A stretch of 64,000 nucleotides of DNA from Panopea generosa (Eukaryota > Mollusca > Bivalvia > Adapedonta > Hiatellidae), in NCBI GenBank assembly GCA_029582155.1, contig CM055901.1, positions 46,311,228 to 46,375,227 on the forward strand, given 5' to 3'. Below are positions 12,701 to 24,837 of this stretch, piece after piece. The translations under genes and the position numbers were made by a program. The notes under the pieces were generated by a model, which made no database searches, was not told where the DNA came from, and worked only from the letters and a program-made list of their open reading frames with translations. Position 1 is the stretch's first letter, and every line of letters begins with the position of its first letter.

Positions 12701-13230
12701 AAATAAATGTCATTAGACTACTAACCTTTGTCGTTTAAAAAGTGAAGTTCGACAACTAAATTCAGGTATTATATTTTAAAAATATAGCTTTTATTTTATA
12801 GACCTTATTGAAAGAATTCCTTATGAAAAATAAAGACATGATTTATCACTTAAAAAATAGTGATATTATTTTATCAAAATAAATGCTGTTATGACGGATC
12901 TAAAATGGAAAATATAATTTGATTATTTCACCAGATTGCGTTTTTTTATTGTTTGAAATAATCTATTCATACAGGCAATACCAGTACTTCATGATGTCGT
13001 CTGCAGAGCCCGGTGTTGTGAAAGTAAAGAAAGCCTTCGACGCCAACGAGACTTCATTGAATTTATTAAAGTCTCGTGACTTCACCTTCGAAGAAGATGC
13101 TATGCCAGATATTATCGCCCGCGAGGGCTTGTCAAGGGAGCGTCAAGACTACTTCCATAGAGTTGTCAGACCGTTTGTTCGACCGGCGTACCAGGACATA
13201 ACGTGCCCAGCGCATATTAAAAAACTTTAA
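9735..13230 (+). CDS. transposase-like protein, 4 exons, one internal stop
   Basis: Proposed exons are 9735-9752, 10532-11894, 12192-12486 and 12975-13230, all with GT-AG introns. They join to 1932 bases (643 codons plus stop). The start gives MDSDIE, then an acidic N-terminus, a Cys/His cluster GCDCHNNC (residues 104-111), HANTGRKP, CASCEKM, FDFSQ, HADNCPG|QNKNQY across the second splice, PGHARCLVD, and a C-terminal RPFVRPAYQDITCP. The candidate acidic triad is D372, D457 and D499. From memory this pattern resembles the widespread DUF7869-type proteins; I could not check. A single TAA (11102-11104) breaks the long exon, with both sides in the same frame, so the copy is nearly intact. AATAAA occurs at 13285. 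Its position inside matched TIRs suggests it mobilises this element. Confidence 0.75.
10271..10342 (+). repeat. tRNA-like sequence or SINE head within intron 1 of the transposon gene
   Basis: TGGTGTAGTGGTTA (A box) and AGTTCGGATCC (B box) are spaced as in a tRNA of about 72 bases. The acceptor stem does not pair cleanly and no SINE body is recognisable, so it is probably a tRNA pseudogene or SINE head. Confidence 0.5.
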
Positions 13231-14014
13231 AAGTTTATCTAATTTATATGGCCAATGTCACCATGATCACTTGGTTTCGTTCAAAATAAATCAATATCAA
13301 TTAAAACTACATTAAACATGATGCATTTCAATATTTTAATTTATAAATAAACGTTTGAATTAAGTCAGTAACATACACATAACTACATCGAGTATATGAG
13401 CATCCTCTACGCGATTGGGTAGTTATGATCTGAATGTGAAATTTATGCAAGCCTCGTTTTCATTATAACTCACTTGGTAGTTTGAAAATATCGGGAATTG
13501 TACTTTTGATTTCAGACGTAAATGTTATCTACCTTCTGTGAGATAAGTGGGTAAATGTGAAGTGAAATTATGTTGAGCGTTGATGGTGTTTTGGTTATTA
13601 TAAACAGCAAAACCTATATGTATTGTCATCTTGTATGTTTATATATAACTACAGTTATGATCGTTGAAGAAATACAAGTACCGTTTTGATTATTTTTTAT
13701 TCACATCTCTGAATTTGTGCTTGATTCGATACGTTGTGCTAATTTCTTTTCAATCAGCAAGGTATACAGAATAACTAAGAGTTGTTATTGCCATTGCGGT
13801 ATTGTTTGCGCGCAAAATTACCTCGTTTTTTTCTGAAACATAACGTAAAACGTCGTACATTAACGTCGCACATTGACGTCATGCATTATTATACCTCTCG
13901 CAGGAAAACGTTTATATTAGAAAAAGTAATCGTCGTACAATAAAAATGAAAGCAGTTTTATGTTCAGGAAACTTTGTTTAATACGAAAATAAAAAAAAAC
14001 TAAATTGTCAAAAA
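13231..14014. other. 3' non-coding part of the transposon
   Basis: This is AT-rich DNA after the transposase stop. It has AATAAA at 13285-13290 and, near the end, three contiguous 13-mers AACGTCGTACATT, AACGTCGCACATT, GACGTCATGCATT (13849-13887). Subterminal repeats like these are often transposase-binding sites. That role is inference here. Confidence 0.55.
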
Positions 14015-14049
14015 ATGTCATTAAGCCCGGTTTTCCTGGAGAACGGCCC

Positions 14050-14175
14050 ATATGTATCCTACATATATGTAGTTTGTATATGTTTCCTACATATTATATG
14101 TTGTGCGTATATGTATCTTACATATATGTAGTTTGTATAATGTATTCTACATATTTGTAGTTTGTATATGTATCC
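14050..14175. repeat. 28-bp palindromic minisatellite, segment 4
   Basis: The array resumes directly after the transposon end (ATATGTATCCTACATATATG) and fades at about 14175. This confirms the transposon landed inside the array. Confidence 0.85.
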
Positions 14176-14617
14176 TGCACATAAGATAAGTGTATATGTT
14201 TGCCTGTGAAATGTTCTAGCAATAAAGCACCTTGCCATCTGTTAAGACAAACTTTTTATTCTAATCACCAATTTACCTAAAAGCTTTTATCATAATTGAG
14301 TTCAGACTAATCCAATTTTAAACAGTTAATATATAACTTGGCATTGAAAGTAATATAATTCTTATTAAAATTTTTCAAATTTTTAAACATTTTTCCCCAA
14401 ATATATCATACATATATTATATACTCATTGAATCCATATTGTCAAAACAATACCTATTTAAACATGCCAAACTTACATATTGAAAATGGATTTCCTAACT
14501 TTGGCTTTGTGCCTAGGTTAGACTAATATAGAGGTCCCACTTAAAATTGTAACATATTTTGTGACATATTAAATGAGTCACGTGATTTTATATTTATTTC
14601 AGTTTGATCCGTCATAT
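14176..14617. other. AT-rich non-coding DNA
   Basis: Nothing recognisable lies between two tandem arrays. Confidence 0.5.
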
Positions 14618-14928
14618 ATGTTTACACTCCATCATAAAGGTTTACACTCCATCATAAAGGTTTACACTCCATCATATAGGTTAACACTCCATCACATAGG
14701 TTTACACTCCATCATATAGGTTTACACTCCATCATACATATAGGTTTACACTCCATCATATAGGTTTACACTCCATCATACATATAGGTTTACACTCCAT
14801 CATATAGGTTTACACTCCATCATACATATAGGTTTACACTCCATCATATAGGTTTACACTCCATCATACATATAGGTTTACACTCCATCATACATATAGG
14901 TTTACACTCCATCATATAGGTTTTCATC
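14618..14928. repeat. 20-26-bp tandem repeat (TTTACACTCCATCATATAGG)
   Basis: About 13 units of TTTACACTCCATCATATAGG, some lengthened by a CATACATA insertion to 26 bases. The long and short forms alternate in the second half, so the two-unit block has itself been duplicated. Confidence 0.95.
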
Positions 14929-16911
14929 TTAGAAAAGGCTCAGTCAGAATGACAATGTAAAGGTCATCAAGCAGTAATTAAGTGCAGTCTTTTGTTAGAA
15001 TGGGGATTTTGTAAGTTTGCAACTCCTATTGAAACAACAATTTTGTCACATTTCTGAGGATTTGATATACCATTTTTAACCATTCAGATTTTATTTACGA
15101 TTATGAGTTGTTTTTTATCAATTTTAAAAGTAATTTAATTATTTAAAACATTCATGGCATTTTTTTTACTGACATGAAAATTCAAAATACAACAGACAGG
15201 ACAGAAAGAAACGGACGCACCAACAGCATGTCAGCTGGATCAATATAGCTAAAGGCTTGATTTTTCATTAACACTTTATTAAAATGTTGATTAAACCTGG
15301 CAGCAGCACTTAACAGTTCTGAAAATGTGTGTATGGAAACAATCAAGTTACCCTTATTTTTATGCTTCATTATTTTGTGGAAGTGACTTTGCGGAGAACA
15401 ATACTTGTCTTTCTTCAAAAGACAGCCATGACAAAAGAACTGTTTTCTTTTAACATTATTGACAAGAATACAGTAAATTAAATGGGAGCCCTCGCTCTAG
15501 TTTCCTCTGTGCTGTAAATCACACAAACCTGAACTAAATCAGTGATGGTAAATAGTGTCGCTGACCATCACGCTGGCACAATGGAAGCTTGAATCAATTC
15601 TGCCAATTCCATGCACATGTTTTCCCTCACATAATATCTAAAGGATTCAAGCAACACAAGCAATTGAATTCATCACATTGATTAGAACTTCTTGAGCAAT
15701 TTGGCGTGCGATTCTGACATCTCAAAACTGAATAGTAGCTTTTACTGAAGAAAAACAACAACAGTGTTTTTTGTTTAACCACTCATCGTTCATAAAATCC
15801 TCTCTTCCAGTTATTTGACAGTAAAATCAATGTTTTATTGGGAAATATCTTAAAGAAATGTAAATTAACTATTTGCGGGCATCATTTTGAAACTTGTAAA
15901 TTAGCAGTTACCCAGCACTGGCTCTGTTTCGGCAAGCATGAAATATCAATTAAAGGATTTTTGTATAATCAATTAAAATACAAAATAAATCATAGCGGGG
16001 AATCAGGAAATGCAAGATTTGTGACATAAGGGGTCAAATAATACTTTCATTGAAAATTAATGTTTTTTTATCAATATCATGCAATAAATTTAATGAATTT
16101 GTGAAATGGACTCTGTCAACATTTATCTGCAATTTTCATGGAAAATAAAGAATTTGCACAAAATAAACCTCAAATGTTGATTTAGCTGCCTTTGATAAAT
16201 CAAACAGGAATATGGAATTTTGTTGTAGAACAGTCATCATCTCTGCATTTAAACACTTATATAAAGGCACAGCACCACCATTGGAAACAGGAAATGCTTC
16301 CGTGGGAGAGTTGCAAAATGGTAATAAATAATCTGTTGCTTCTTCTTTGAAAATGCATTTTCCTTATTTTAATGCTCATTTTTTTTAATTTGAATGGCAT
16401 TATTGATGTATTTTGAATATTTTGTAAGCATTGTCATGACTGAATGTTGAATTTAGAAAAAAATATTGGGGTATAAATACATTATTTCGGAAGTCTACAT
16501 TCACTTTTTCAACAGTGTACTACACACTGAACAGGAAAACTGTTAAATGCTTTTCTTATCATATTTTGGTAGTGCAGAGGTTGATAAACAATAAAATGTA
16601 AATTTCACTTCTTTCATTTTGGTCTCTCTATGAATGGCAAGCATGCAAACTGTTTACTGTAGAATATAGATAAAAAAAAATGGTGGGCTTACAACTATAG
16701 ACACCAGTCATATTCTTGCCATCACACAAAGGCACCCTAAAAACTTGATATTATGTTCGTTTCGCAGACAATACAACAGTGGCAGTGTAAAGGTTTAACA
16801 AATTCCTTTCTTACATTCAAACTTAAATTCTTATTTTGGCACGTAATATATGATTTATGCAAGTACTGGGTATATGTAAGTTAGCTATAGACATTATTTC
16901 TACAACACACC
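14929..16911. other. non-coding DNA, no gene seen
   Basis: There are scattered short open frames without splice context or recognisable protein similarity. No RNA gene is evident. Confidence 0.5.
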
Positions 16912-16985
16912 GTATATTCCCTTATTAACTTCCCCGGGAGCGTTACATTTTACAAGGTGGGAGCGTTATAATTAAAGATAAAAAA
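16912..16985. mobile_element. dispersed-element terminus similar to 8541
   Basis: CCGTATATTCCCTTATTAAC followed by GGGAGCGTTA twice within 50 bases matches the start of the fragment at 8541. It is a probable old element end. The family is uncertain. Confidence 0.35.
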
Positions 16986-17329
16986 AAAGCAAATTTAACA
17001 ACAGTTTATGGAACTGAAATGTATGTTTAGTGTTTAATTGGTATAACTTACATGCGATATTTAGTGAGTTTGTGCTTTTTAAGTATCTGGATTAAACATG
17101 GTTCGCACAGAACTTGAAATACCCTTGAATTTGATGCCCGTCTTGAATAACCCTTGAAAAAACAAATTTGCCTTAAAAATACAATAAAACCACTGGAAAA
17201 ACCTTCAATCCAATTTAAATTCCCAAACAAGAGTTGTCAGAAGACAACAAAGCTTGCCAATGGGATGAAACTCACCACCCACCCATGCAAAGACTGAAAT
17301 TGGATGCAAACACCAAAACTAAATGCAAA

Positions 17330-18035
17330 AGTTTAACCTGGGTGTCTACAGACGAAAAAAAAAGTCCAAAAGGGCCATAACTTTGCCAAAATGCAACCCT
17401 GAGTTATGGTTCTTGTCTCTGTGTGTTCCATTGATGATGGTGGACATACATGCGAGTTTTCATTCATATCCATTAAGTGGTTGCATAGATATGTTACCTG
17501 ATTAAAAACTTCAATCTGAAAAATTAAGTCAAAAAAGGGCCATAACTCTGCCAAAATGCAACCCCGAGTTATGGTTCTTGTCTCTATGTGTTCCATTGAT
17601 GATGGTGAATACACTTTCGAAGTTTCAATCATATCAATGAGTAGTTGCATAGATATCTTACCTGATTAAAAAACTTTAACCTGAAAAATTAAGTCGAAAA
17701 AAGGGCCATAACTGTGAACACACATGCGAAGTTTCATTCACATCCAATGAGTGGTTGCAAAGATATCTTAAACTTTAAAGTTTAGCCTGGGTGTCTAAGT
17801 CCAAAAAGGGCCCATAATAACTGTGCCAAAATACAATCCAGAGTTATGGTTCTTGTCTCTGTGTTCCACTGATAATGGTGAACACACGTGCAAAGTTTCA
17901 TTCACATCCAATGAGTGGTTGCATAGATATCTTAAAGTTAAATGCATAAGTTAAACCTGGGTGTCTACAGCTGACAATGCCGACAACACCGGGGTCATGG
18001 CAATAGCTCTCCTTAGACTTCATCCCAGCAAGCTA
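17330..18035. repeat. degenerate ~165-bp dispersed repeat, four units (GGGCCATAACT type)
   Basis: The block AAAGGGCCATAACT, then GCCAAAATGCAACCC, GAGTTATGGTTCTTGTCTCT and GTTGCATAGATAT recurs from about 17369, 17529, 17700 and 17810; the third unit is internally deleted. It ends with GGGGTCATGGCAATAGCTCT and GCAAGCTAAAAA. I associate repeats of this style with bivalve genomes. The 105- and 60-codon frames here are repeat translations. Confidence 0.8.
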
Positions 18036-18221
18036 AAAAGTGGTTCTGAATTATTTGAGAGTGAATGAAATAATCGACATTGGATGAAAAAAGCTGAAAA
18101 TCTGTATGAAACTACTACTCCGCGTACTGGAATATCGGAATTTATGGTCAGTGTACTCTTCACTTTAAATCACTTGGACGCTTGCTCTTATCAACGTAGA
18201 ACAATGAGGTTTCAGTGTAGT

Positions 18222-18240
18222 GGGGGGGGGGGGGGGGGGG
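18222..18240. repeat. G19 homopolymer
   Basis: There are nineteen consecutive G. The downstream sequence (18241-18370) resembles the end of the 17330-18035 repeat, including ATGACAATAGCTCTTCGTTT. Confidence 0.9.
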
Positions 18241-18643
18241 TTGTTCATTCAGAAACAGAGAAAAGCTGAGCTAAGCATAAAACTTTAACCAGCAGACGAT
18301 GACGACACGAACACCAGGTTCATGACAATAGCTCTTCGTTTATAAATCTCAAAAAGAAGAGCTAAATAAATGATATCCTGTTTTGTGCAGTTTATCAGAT
18401 TAGCCTGTTATACTAACAATGACCTTGTATTCAAAAAAGGGCCTGCCCTGGTGTAATATGGTTAATACAGCAATTCTAATTAGTGCCAGGGCATAAACTC
18501 TTCATGGAATTTTGTCTGCACCACAAATTTTATGTTAGGAGCAGTCACACTTGATGTAAAGATTCAAATCAATCGCCGACTCTAACCTAAAGAAAAGCAA
18601 ACCAACGGACTAAAATCCATCTACTTAGGAATCTTCTTACAGA

Positions 18644-18957
18644 TGTTGTTGTTGTTTTATTGTGTTTAGCGTCGCTTTCAACACTTTTTCAGTTATATTG
18701 CAATGGTGCCAGTTGAGACAGTATTCTAAATGCTGCCACACAAGAGTATCATGATATGATACCTGGGCTACCCACTCACATATAAATTCTCTGACACCAG
18801 GCTGACCAGACCTAGAATTATCCTCTAAATACTGAGTACCAAGAGAGAAATCTTCTCGTACCATTTTTATAGTTTTAAGTACCAGGGATTGAAACCATGA
18901 CCTTTCGCATGGCAGTAGGCGGACACTCTACCTCCAGACAACAGCTATGGTGTTATT
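18644..18957 (-). repeat. SINE family A, copy 3
   Basis: On the minus strand the order is: tRNA-like head with a B-box-like GGTTTCAATCCC, GAAGATTTCTCTCTTGG, CTAGGTCTGGTCAGCCTGG, ATCATACT-type block, and a (CAA)n-like tail at the low-coordinate end (TGTTGTTGTTGTT on the plus strand). Confidence 0.85.
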
Positions 18958-21030
18958 AAGACTCCTTGCAGAACCATGAACAGATCAGCACTATTTTCGA
19001 AGTATTTAATTAAGCATTGAAATTTCGGAATACATAAATAAAAAAAGAATAACAGCTGTAAAAAATGTATTGGATATAGAAAATTTAAGTGTTGATTAGT
19101 TTATTTTAAATACCAATCTGATGAACCTTTATTTTACCCTGAACAATCTTTTAGAAAGAAAAAATGGTCCCTGTTTCACAAATCTTCTCAAGTTGAGATT
19201 TTCTTCAACTCTAACTTTTTAAACGTTATAACTTCATTTACACTGATAATTTAGCTTGATACCCTTTACCAATGAGTAAAGATGTGTTTCTTTACTGATT
19301 CTGTGTGGCCCTTTAGTGTGACTGTGGTCCTTTAGTGTGACTGTGGTCCTTTCATGTCCAAAGAGTTGGAGAAAGGCTTTACGGAAATTGAGAACTGCAT
19401 CCCAACATTTTGTAAGTTCAGAGTCTGTTACTGACTGTATCACTGCCAGCGAGAGATGTGAGCGGCCAATGAAAGGCGCAAAAAGCAACAAAGGACATTG
19501 CTTTTTCAACCTTCTGACCTCTTGAGCCCACTGTTAGCCTGTAACTTCAAGAGAATTATAACTTATTCAGTCATATTATTATTCATTTGGGAGCTCTCAT
19601 ATAAACATAGAAAACAATGTTGTAATTAATTTCCAGCCAGCTCCTTTCATTTGTTATGGATTTCTGGCTGTAATTACTCCCTTAATAATTGGCGGAATTA
19701 CTCTGCCTGTATACCAAGGTAAAGTTCTAACCCACAAAGCACTACAAAAACCATCAACAGCTTGACAGAACTGAAATATTCATGAAAACTGCAACATAAC
19801 ACTGTTTGCTTGAAAAATGAACATTTTGGTTCAGTGAGCACAATTTATTTTATGATTTAGTACTCTTATCAATCAATAAATAATTAAGACAAGCGTTACC
19901 AAACTCTAGGCAAATATAACTTTAGTTTTGAGCCATTAACATTCAAAATCTAACAATCAAGTTGTTTATTTTCAGAGGCCAATAACTAAATCCATAGGAG
20001 TATCATAAATTGTCCTGTAAAAAAATGAATATGTTACTTGGCCATCTTACAGGGACACAATGGCAATTTTCATAAAATTTCACTTAAACACAATTTTTGA
20101 AAATTATGTGTGTACACATGATGCAAATTTGAAGACAATGCTTCAGATCTCAAACTGAATATAAATCATTGCAGAAATGGGTGAAAAAAAGTGAGATATG
20201 GAATTCCTATGTAAATATCGGACACAGCTCCCCTTATAGGTTCCCAACGGAACCTAGCCCCTTAGGCTAAGGCAATTAATAAAGATGATGGATGATTGTT
20301 TACCTCTGTAAAAATGTAGGAAACCATGGAAATTTTTATCATTTTTTATTATATTTTTACATGTGGTTCCAGTCAGGCCTTCTTAAATTATAATATATAT
20401 AATATAATGAAAATTATTCAGTAACGCGGAAACATAATGTCAGTCATTAAAATGTACACATTGTGGTAAAATATGTTATAAATAATACACAAATAAACTT
20501 GAAATCGTTCCCTATTAATAAACAAATGGAGAAAATACATGATGCAGCTGACATGGTGGGTGGGGTATGCATACATGTAAAGGCATAATGTAAGGCAATT
20601 TTAGTGATTTTTTAAAAAAAATAAGTGTGATTCTTACGGTAGTAAAAAAACCTGGACCGATTTGCATTTTGGAATTTTAGAAGGCCTGATGTGTACATAA
20701 TGGCAAGAGTTAGGCCCAATAAAGCTTGATCATGCATGCAGTATAAAGAACTTTCTGAAACTCTGCAATTCTGCAGATATCAAGTTTCTAGACTTCTGTA
20801 TATTCATAAGATCATAGAATGATGATGTGTTTTTTTTCTTTCCTATCTTAATGTCAACTTGTTTTTGTAATTGCAGGAATCTTCTTCTCTGTCTGCATTA
20901 TAAAAACCTTTTTGAGCCGGTATGCCATAAAAACCTCATTCATGCATTCATTATTAACAACAGTGTAAATGTTGATTTTTTGTTTGTATGGGAATTTGCT
21001 AATTTTTTTAGCAATATTTCAGTTACGTAA
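18958..21030. other. non-coding DNA, no gene seen
   Basis: It includes a 20-bp triplication at 19312-19355 (GTCCTTTAGTGTGACTGTG). Opposed open frames at 19234-19525 have no splice context and I do not accept them as genes. Confidence 0.5.
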
Positions 21031-21032
21031 TG

Positions 21033-21225
21033 GTGGCAAGTGGACTTGACCCAACGTTTCTGGGATCCACTTGGCAATTAAACTGTACTAGACACATCTT
21101 TTCTATTCAAGTCACTGACTACTTCCCCATAAATTCAGATGTGGGAGAGCCATGGGATAAAATGCACTCACAACCCCTAAATTGACAGTTACTGACTGAG
21201 CTAGCAGTGCCTGGCAAGAACAACA
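21033..21225 (-). repeat. SINE family B, degraded copy
   Basis: AAGTCACTGACTACTTCCCC, AGATGTGGGAGAGCCATGG and a tRNA-like head (ACTGAGCTAGCAGTGCC at the high-coordinate end) match the better copy at 58563-58785 in the same order. Confidence 0.65.
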
Positions 21226-24200
21226 CTTTGAAGAGACTACTGAACATATTCTAGAGATTCAGCTATTTACTGGTAAAAAAGTTAACTATTTGTCCAAACT
21301 CGGCATATAAATAGACACGGAGATGACATAAAAATTTTGATTTGGATATTATTAAGTGCATTTCAATGATCGTGAATTTCAGAAATAAACATTATTATCT
21401 GGGCAAATAGCCTGCTGTCAAACAGTTATATGAGTGAAAGCACTTAATCACTGTTTTAACAACTGTTATGTAAATACAGCGGAAATTAAAACCTATTCAA
21501 CTCTATTTCATCTAAATTACTTTTATTCAAACCCAAGTAATCCTGCACAATGCAAGGGCAAACATTTGTTATTTCATTCTTCAAACCGATCAATTACTGA
21601 TCTAATCATTTCCAGTATTAAGTTTGTTTAATGGAAAGAAACACCTTGAATGACTTCCATAATTATACCTCTCCTTCAATTAAACCAGATCTGTCCAGCC
21701 CTTTTATTGGAAACTCCTTGAGGGTAAGCAAACAGCAAGAGTCACAAATGACCATTTCTATTAAACAAACTGACCAGGGAAAATGACCAGCATGCCAGCC
21801 ATCTGTCACAATAAATGATACTGACCAAATAAATTTGGATGAATTAAGAGATACCACAAAGAAATTGGCACAAGATCAATTTTGCAAGCTACACTAATTG
21901 AAGGGATGTTCATGCATAAACTGAACAGTTATCAACTGATCTTAACAAAGCTACCGAAAATGTCAAAGAACCTCAGTTATACCAATATCATTACTTGTTA
22001 TGTCCAAACCAATAAGAGATAATTATAAGAAAGCATGTTAAATTAGATTTCACGGAGTACATATTTAGGTTTCCTTAAAATGTGTTTCTAAGACAACAGT
22101 TCACTTCAAACTGAATAAACTAAAAGCATTAAGAACAATAAAATTCAACACACATTACCTTTATGTGGGTTATTAAAGTCTTAATTGTCTTACACGAGAC
22201 AGTGTAGATTTAAAAGGAATGTTTAACAGTATTGCCTCATCTGACCTCTAATGAAATTGTACATGAGATGTCTGTCTTACACGAGGTTGTACATGAGGTG
22301 TCTGCCTTACACGAGGTTGTACATGAGGTGTCTGTCTTACATGCAGTGTCTGTCTAGATTTTTAAGAACAGGGGCTCATTTCACTAACCGTCGTAAGTCT
22401 TAAGATTTTTGTAAGATGAAAATGTGACACCTAGGAACTATTCATTTGCGCAGTATTTTTCCAAATTTTAAAAAGAATACTTTCTACCAGGCTTACGAAA
22501 GTTATTTTTAAAATGATGTAAGCGAAACACTAAATGAAATTCCTGATTAATTTTTTTGTAATTAATTTTAAATTAATAACTGTCCTTTGCACTTGCTATA
22601 CATAACAATATAATATACTGATGTTTTATAGGATAGGTGAACCTCATTTATCCACATTTATTTACCCAGTTGGAGCTGGAAGTAAGGTCAATAACTCTAC
22701 CAGATGAAGTCAGGGTTTTTCTCTAATTAACAAAGAAAACAATACCACAACAGATAACTCTCGTTATGCTTACCCGCTATTTTTCACAAACAAGAAAAAA
22801 AAAAAGTATTTTGTATTTCCAGACTAATCCTGACAATGTGACTTTCATGTTGTACTTGTCAACGAGTTTGATCTGTTATCACAGCAATAACCACCACTGG
22901 AGTACCTGGATGTGTACAGTTTACACAAATTACAGCACATCAAACATTATCAATCCAGAAATCCCAAATACTTCAGAGTTGCCAAGGTGTTCATCTTATC
23001 AATGGTTGACAACCAGAATCAAGGGGCATATTTTGTCATTTAGGTTCTACTGTCTTCCAAAAAGTAAACTTTATTAAAAGAGAAAGATAGAAAATACCTT
23101 TATCATTATTTAATCTATACATCTATACTTGATCCAAAGCAGAATCTATAATGTTCTGCATGTATCTACCTGTCACACCAAAGAACAAAGTGGATACCCA
23201 CGACAATGAAAAGTTAGCGATTCTAAAACTGTCTGACACCCAATTTAGGACAGCATATACATGTACTAGTCAAGTATCTTTAATGGGTTTGAGGTGCAAA
23301 TGGAAAATTCTATCTGCACTGAAAACCCCATGAAAGATACGTTTTCTTACATACAACACTGTGTGACTTTTTATTTTTTTATTCCAATCAATTTTTTTTT
23401 ATTATAACTGCGGAATAGATACACCATAGCACAAGGTATTTGCGAATGAATATATCACATTGATTTACATCATAGTGCGAAGGTAGGATGAATGCATGGA
23501 GTGGGGTATAGGATGAAAATACTGCAGAAATCCTTGTCCAGAATACAAGAATTCCTTTTTTTACCTTACATTCAGAACAATATTGGTATCAACCCATGTA
23601 CCCATCAAATTGGGAGGTTTTATCAAAATGCTACAAGACTGTTATTGGGGCACGGTGGTGGTACAGGTTGGTGGTGGTGGGGACATTTATTATTTTGCAC
23701 TTTAAAAAATTACTGATCCATTCCTTCTAGAACCAACTTCTAACAGTTTTTAATCAATAATATTTCTAAGAATTCCATTGGAAAATCATTAAAAATTTAA
23801 GTAACACAATAAAAAAGTCTTCATCAATTGAGAACTTTGCAATGTCTCTTGGGTAAAATACTATTTTCAACTGCGAATAACACTTTTTATAAGCGTCACT
23901 ATAGATATACATGTATAAAGAAATGCATTAATGCTGTGTTTAAGAGACAATGAGTTTCATTATAAACATGTTAGGCCAACATTAAAATAATGTTTGTTTG
24001 CTCTTCCCCAATCTTAGTAAATTCTAAATTTGGTAGATGTGTTGTTAGGGAAAAAATAAATGTCTATAATGCAAGGAATGTCATAAAAAAAATGTTTTTT
24101 TAGTATTTGTATTTGAATTTGTATTTGTATACAAACATGCAAACACCTGGATGGGGGAAGTAATAATGTCTCCATAATATGAAAAATATTATGATGAGTA

Positions 24201-24341
24201 GGCAATGTTTAAATGGCTATTGAGGTAGGGAGAAAGAAAACAAACAATATTTTAATTATAGATTTATATAGAGGACTTGTGGTTCTCTTGTAAAGCAATA
24301 CCATTCATTCCGGAAAAATGTGCATTGTTTGGTGCAGGTGA
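21226..24341. other. AT-rich non-coding DNA with a small tandem triplication
   Basis: A unit of about 30 bases (ACACGAGGTTGTACATGAGG TGTCTGTCTT) is repeated about three times at 22255-22350. The stretch 22370-22530 has weak palindromic ends (TCACTAACCGTCGTAAG against TTACGAAAG and GCGAAACACTAA) and could be an old MITE. No exon was recognised. Confidence 0.45.
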
Positions 24342-24600
24342 TCTCCTTGGCTGAGTGGTCTACGGCACTGTCTTCAAATGATTCCTTAGGAATAGGTCGT
24401 AGGTCGACTAAGGTCGTAGGTTTGAATCGCACTCGATCCAAAATTTTATGTGAAGAAGTTGGCCAGTTACTTGCGGAAAGCAATGTTTTCTCCAGGTCCA
24501 ATTTTTTGGGGGTCACTGATGACCCACTGACTAAAAATCTGCAGGTCATTTTCAAAATCTGGGGGTCATCAGTTGACTTAAGTTTTAAACTTAATCAACA
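24342..24600 (+). repeat. tRNA-derived SINE-like element (family D)
   Basis: TTGGCTGAGTGGTCTACGG (A box, Ser/Leu-tRNA-like with a long variable region) and GTAGGTTTGAATCGCACTCG (B box) are about 75 bases apart. They are followed by a body containing GGGGGTCACTGATGACCCAC. The 95-codon frame across it is a SINE translation. Confidence 0.55.
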
Positions 24601-24837
24601 TGAATAAATGGAGTTAAAAAAAATACATATTTTACTAAAACAGTTTTACTTCCTGTTTCACACAAACTTCTCCATCAAAACTGCAACTTAAGTTAACAAC
24701 TTCAAAACAATTTAACTTCAAACGAATGTTTCAATTCTGGCAATAAGTTACAACAACTAGAAACTTGGTAGTTGTTTTTATGATCATGGCCACACGGCCA
24801 TGAACTTTTTAAATGTCATGACCACATGGGGGGTGGG

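Larger units (their letters stand above)
9562..14049 (+). mobile_element. 4.5-kb TIR DNA transposon carrying a spliced transposase-like gene
   Basis: The ends are 35-bp inverted repeats matching at 32 of 35 positions (9562-9596 and 14015-14049), with the shared core TCTCCAGGAAAACCGGGCTT. Both flanks are the 28-bp minisatellite, so the insertion is clear. The target duplication is ambiguous because the flanks are TA-rich (ATAT or TA possible). Just inside both ends are GACGTC motifs: 9602 and 9632 on the left. On the right is a contiguous triple 13-mer (13849-13887) that includes TGACGTCA. Inside is a single multi-exon gene (9735-13230). The superfamily is not assigned. TIRs plus an RNase-H-like catalytic pattern argue for a cut-and-paste element. 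Confidence 0.85.

Noticed and set aside
17333-17650. 105-codon minus-strand frame
   Set aside because: It spans two units of the degenerate GGGCCATAACT repeat and shows the same peptide twice.
19234-19525. Opposed open frames of 91 and 62 codons with a hint of receptor-tail-like peptide
   Set aside because: There is no splice context or membrane segments, and part of the frame comes from a 20-base triplication.
22370-22530. Possible MITE with palindromic ends
   Set aside because: The end matches are short and gapped, with no target duplication; too weak for a feature of its own.
22766-23077. 103-codon plus-strand frame
   Set aside because: It has no signal peptide, domain or splice context, and composition like the surrounding AT-rich DNA.
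24320-24607. 95- and 99-codon frames on opposite strands
   Set aside because: They lie over a tRNA-derived SINE-like element, and neither has splice signals.
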